Assembly (NCBI GenBank): GCA_005879095.1
Contig: VBLM01000565.1
Span: 1 to 6,367, forward strand
Length of the DNA stretch: 6,367 nucleotides
Source: Deltaproteobacteria bacterium
Lineage (GTDB): Bacteria; Myxococcota; Myxococcia; Myxococcales; 40CM-4-68-19
Direction of reading: 5' to 3'
Of this stretch, positions 4,801 through 6,367 are shown piece by piece. Every line of letters starts with the position of its first letter. Positions within the stretch are counted from its first letter, which is position 1. Made by a program: the position numbers and the translations under genes. Under the pieces are notes generated by a model that was not told where the DNA came from, searched no databases, and saw only the letters and a list, made by a program, of their open reading frames with translations.

Positions 4801-5665
4801 CCTGCTGCAACTCGAGCACGGACTGCCCGCCCTTGAAGACCCGCACCGCGCCGCTCGACTGCGAGACCGAAATCGCCACCGCGTTGGTTTCGACGGTGAT
4901 CGCCGCCGCCGCCGCGTGCCGCGCCCCGAGCCCGAGCGGCAGCTCGACGTTCCCCTCTCCGGTCTGCAGATATCGCCCCGCAGCGAGCACGACGCCGTCC
5001 TCCCGGATGACGAACGCGCCGTCGAGGACCGCGAAGTTCTTCAGCGCCTCGCGGATGTGCGGGTCGAGCACGTTGCGCTCGGCCTCGCTGATGCCCTGGA
5101 AAGGATTGATGGTCAGCTGCTTGCTCTTTTCCATCACCGCCGTCGAATCACCGAGGACGAAGATGGTCCCGATCGGGTGCCCCTCGAACCCTTCGTGGCC
5201 GATAGCCATCGCCAGCGAGACCAGCGCTTCGACGACCTGCGGGGAGAATTCGGCCCCCAGCCCCTGGGTGTCGATGGAAGCCTTTTCCTCGAAACCGCGT
5301 CCGATCTGCAGACGTACGACGGTGTCGGGAAGTCTCGCACCCGTCCGCCCCGTCATGCAGAGGACGTCCTCGCCCTCCTTGAGCACGTTGGCGGTCACCG
5401 CCGCGACCAGCGCGACTTTCACCTTCTCGACGCGGGAGTAATCGTACGGGGGCACCGTCACGCAGACGTACCCCTGCTTGCGCAGGTTCTGCGCCAGCTG
5501 GTCCTCGCTGACCGCGTAGACGATCTTCTTCTTGATCGGCCGTCCCCGCAGGTCGTCCTTGCTCAAGGGCAGGTCCATCACCACCAGCAGGTGGTCGACC
5601 GCCGGCTTCGCGGCCAGCGTCAGGATGCTGCGGAGGAACTCCCGATCGAGCTTGCTGTCAGCCAT
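4688..5665 (-). CDS. dacZ: DacZ-type diadenylate cyclase with altered C-terminus
   Basis: Diadenylate cyclases condense two ATP into the second messenger c-di-AMP. Residues 1-135 form an N-terminal domain (LLVVMDLP, KKKIVYAVSEDQLAQNL, then VLCMTGRTG) resembling the pyruvate-kinase-C-like domain of archaeal DacZ. Residues 141-288 are the DisA_N/DAC domain, with LDGAFVI (DGA at 215-217), GARHAAAAAIT (247-257) and AISVSQSSGAVRVF. The GARH-AAA form matches my memory of archaeal DacZ rather than the RHRAA of DisA/CdaA. Native sequence ends at residue 288 (LELQQ). The tandem duplication then shifts the frame and adds 37 Arg/Ser/Trp-rich residues to a stop at 4688. Undisturbed, the gene would encode 293 residues ending VARRS. 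The catalytic residues are kept, so activity may survive. The Shine-Dalgarno is weak (AAGG, about 11 bases upstream). It heads the leftward gene series and is divergent from the DksA-like gene. The symbol is by resemblance. Confidence 0.85.
   Translation of the reverse strand: MADSKLDREFLRSILTLAAKPAVDHLLVVMDLPLSKDDLRGRPIKKKIVYAVSEDQLAQNLRKQGYVCVTVPPYDYSRVEKVKVALVAAVTANVLKEGEDVLCMTGRTGARLPDTVVRLQIGRGFEEKASIDTQGLGAEFSPQVVEALVSLAMAIGHEGFEGHPIGTIFVLGDSTAVMEKSKQLTINPFQGISEAERNVLDPHIREALKNFAVLDGAFVIREDGVVLAAGRYLQTGEGNVELPLGLGARHAAAAAITVETNAVAISVSQSSGAVRVFKGGQSVLELQQARRRSSKRWSRWRWLSATKGSRGTRSGPSSSSVIRRR
4801..5246. repeat. 446-bp direct tandem repeat, copy B
   Basis: This is the upstream copy in the gene's reading direction. 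It encodes residues 141-288 of the cyclase, which is almost exactly the catalytic domain. The 12-mer ACGACCTGCGGG lies at the outer edge of both copies (4340-4351 and 5232-5243), a possible microhomology for slippage. The internal junction (4786-4807) does not reproduce it exactly: one G is missing and another is added. Confidence 0.95.
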
Positions 5666-5678
5666 GAGAAAGTGCGCC

Positions 5679-5707
5679 TTGACGGGACCTTAGTGGATCC
5701 CTAAACT
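5679..5707 (+). promoter_or_regulatory. Sigma70-type promoter of the DksA/TraR-like gene
   Basis: TTGACG (5679-5684) and TAAACT (5702-5707) are separated by 17 bp, the ideal housekeeping spacing. The -35 box matches TTGACA at 5 of 6 positions and the -10 box matches TATAAT at 4 of 6. Transcription would start near 5714, about 37 bases before the ATG. The spacer holds GGATCC flanked by TTAG and CTAA, a near-palindrome with one bulged base that could be an operator. The cyclase gene's own leftward promoter must lie in the same 85-bp gap, but I see no convincing boxes for it. Confidence 0.6.
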
Positions 5708-5750
5708 TCCGCCTCTTTTTTGCCGGACCGGCGGCGCCGAGGAAGAACCC

Positions 5751-6152
5751 ATGGCAACGCGAGCAGCAGCGATGAGCGGGGGCAGCAAGGTGAACCAGAA
5801 GGACCTCAAGAAGTTCAAGAAGATCCTCGAGGAATCGAAGCGGAACCTGCTCTTGAGCGCGCGCAAGACGCTCACCGAGGAGGCTGCCTTCGACACCGAC
5901 GACCTGCCCGACGAGATCGACCTGGCTTCGTCCGAGTACACGCAGAGCATGGTCTTCCGGCTGCGCGACCGGGAGAAGTTCCTGCTCAAGAAGATCGACG
6001 ACGCGCTGGCGCGGATCGAGGGAGGCACCTTCGGCATCTGCGAGATCTGCGAAGAGGAGATCTCGGTCAAACGGCTGGAGGCGCGGCCGGTGACGACGAT
6101 GTGCATCCGGTGCAAGGAAGAGCAGGAGAAGCAGGAGAAGAGCTACGGATAA
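5751..6152 (+). CDS. DksA/TraR family C4 zinc-finger regulator
   Basis: The 133-residue cytoplasmic protein is of the DksA/TraR type, which bind RNA polymerase's secondary channel and change promoter choice, often with ppGpp. Residues 16-45 and 61-92 are charged helices predicted to form the coiled-coil hairpin. The tip carries DEIDLA (54-59), matching the DxxDxA motif of E. coli DksA. The zinc finger has Cys97, Cys100, Cys118 and Cys121 (C-x2-C-x17-C-x2-C, within CEICEEEISVKRLE...CIRC). The tail is rich in Lys/Glu. The start at 5751 has GAGGAAG upstream; the alternative ATG at 5772 has none. It may be a DksA equivalent or a paralogue; the symbol is left open because myxobacteria carry several such genes. 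It is transcribed away from the cyclase gene and ends 38 nt before the converging moeB-like gene. Confidence 0.92.
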   Translation: MATRAAAMSGGSKVNQKDLKKFKKILEESKRNLLLSARKTLTEEAAFDTDDLPDEIDLASSEYTQSMVFRLRDREKFLLKKIDDALARIEGGTFGICEICEEEISVKRLEARPVTTMCIRCKEEQEKQEKSYG

Positions 6153-6153
6153 C

Positions 6154-6185
6154 TGCCGGGCACGTCAACCCGCACCGCACCGGCA
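6154..6185. terminator. Weak hairpin between converging genes
   Basis: TGCCGG (6154-6159) and CCGGCA (6180-6185) can pair, and GC/GC can extend the stem across one bulged base. It lies in the 38-bp gap between two converging genes, where a bidirectional terminator is expected. There is no T-run on either side and the loop is long, so the call is tentative. Confidence 0.3.
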
Positions 6186-6190
6186 CGGTT

Positions 6191-6367
6191 TCAGGCGGTT
6201 GCGCGTCGCGGTGCTACCGCGCACGACGCTTCCGTGTACTCCGGCAGCAGCTCTTTCATCGGGTGGTCGCCGCAGGCCGGGCAGTCCGGGTCGCGGGCGT
6301 ACTTCACCTCGCGGAACTTCTGTTCCAGGGCGTCGTAGAGCAGGAGCCGGCCGACGAGCGGTTCGCC
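6191..6367 (-). CDS. MoeB/ThiF-type adenylyltransferase, C-terminal part (5' end beyond window)
   Basis: These E1-like enzymes adenylate the C-terminal glycine of a small sulfur carrier (MoaD or ThiS) for molybdopterin or thiamine synthesis. The visible 58 residues begin GEPLVGRLLLYDALEQKFREV, matching the family's 'LxGRLLLYDALxxxFREV' region. CPAC (29-32) follows in the context DPDCPACGDHP and is the second CxxC pair of the structural zinc site. The ATP-binding domain and first CxxC are outside the window. After the zinc site the protein ends within 26 residues (LLPEYTEASCAVAPRRATA, TGA at 6193-6191). It therefore has no C-terminal rhodanese domain, unlike MoeZ/MOCS3-type members. Whether it serves MoaD, ThiS or another carrier cannot be told from this fragment. 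Confidence 0.87.
   Translation of the reverse strand, partial: GEPLVGRLLLYDALEQKFREVKYARDPDCPACGDHPMKELLPEYTEASCAVAPRRATA

Noticed and set aside
4206..5441. Rightward open frame with internally repeated sequence (two copies of a Ser/Thr-rich block)
   Set aside because: The apparent protein repeat is only the antisense shadow of the 446-bp duplication in the cyclase gene.
5712..5735. T-run followed by a GC-rich palindrome as a terminator
   Set aside because: On + the T-run precedes the palindrome, and on - the palindrome is followed by A residues. Neither strand gives a hairpin followed by U's.

Overview
This is a 6.4-kb, high-GC chromosomal window, probably from a myxobacterium-like organism (Myxococcota or related 'deltaproteobacteria'). 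The lineage call is from memory: the DksA/TraR-type protein at 5751-6152 closely resembles Anaeromyxobacter/Myxococcus homologues, and the archaeal-style (DacZ-like) diadenylate cyclase and the di-heme cytochrome also fit that group. No database search was possible. Most of the window is one long leftward gene series with short gaps (19-101 nt): diadenylate cyclase, di-heme cytochrome, hemE, a Gly/Ala-rich secreted repeat protein, a DUF4142 periplasmic protein, and hemH (ferrochelatase, cut by the left edge).

Right of the cyclase, across an 85-bp divergent promoter region, a DksA/TraR zinc-finger gene runs rightward. It converges on the 3' end of a leftward moeB/thiF-type gene cut by the right edge. 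No gene-free stretch exceeds about 100 bp. I found no tRNA, rRNA, CRISPR array or complete insertion sequence.

The biology is c-di-AMP signalling, transcriptional (ppGpp/DksA-like) control, and heme supply (hemE, hemH) beside a c-type cytochrome that needs heme. Two exported proteins of unknown role sit between the two heme genes.

The unusual content is structural. (1) A 446-bp near-perfect tandem duplication covers the whole catalytic domain of the diadenylate cyclase. It shifts the frame, so the first copy gains a 37-residue Arg/Ser-rich tail and the second copy is a headless fragment. (2) hemE lacks about 16-17 residues immediately after its MRQAGR signature. (3) The di-heme cytochrome appears to lack a block just after its first CxxCH. 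(4) A 116-bp element between the DUF4142 gene and hemH has 16-bp terminal inverted repeats and five perfect 13-bp repeats. It supplies the probable GTG start of hemH and could fold it into an RNA stem. Items 1-3 could be real evolution or assembly/strain-merging artefacts; read mapping would decide.
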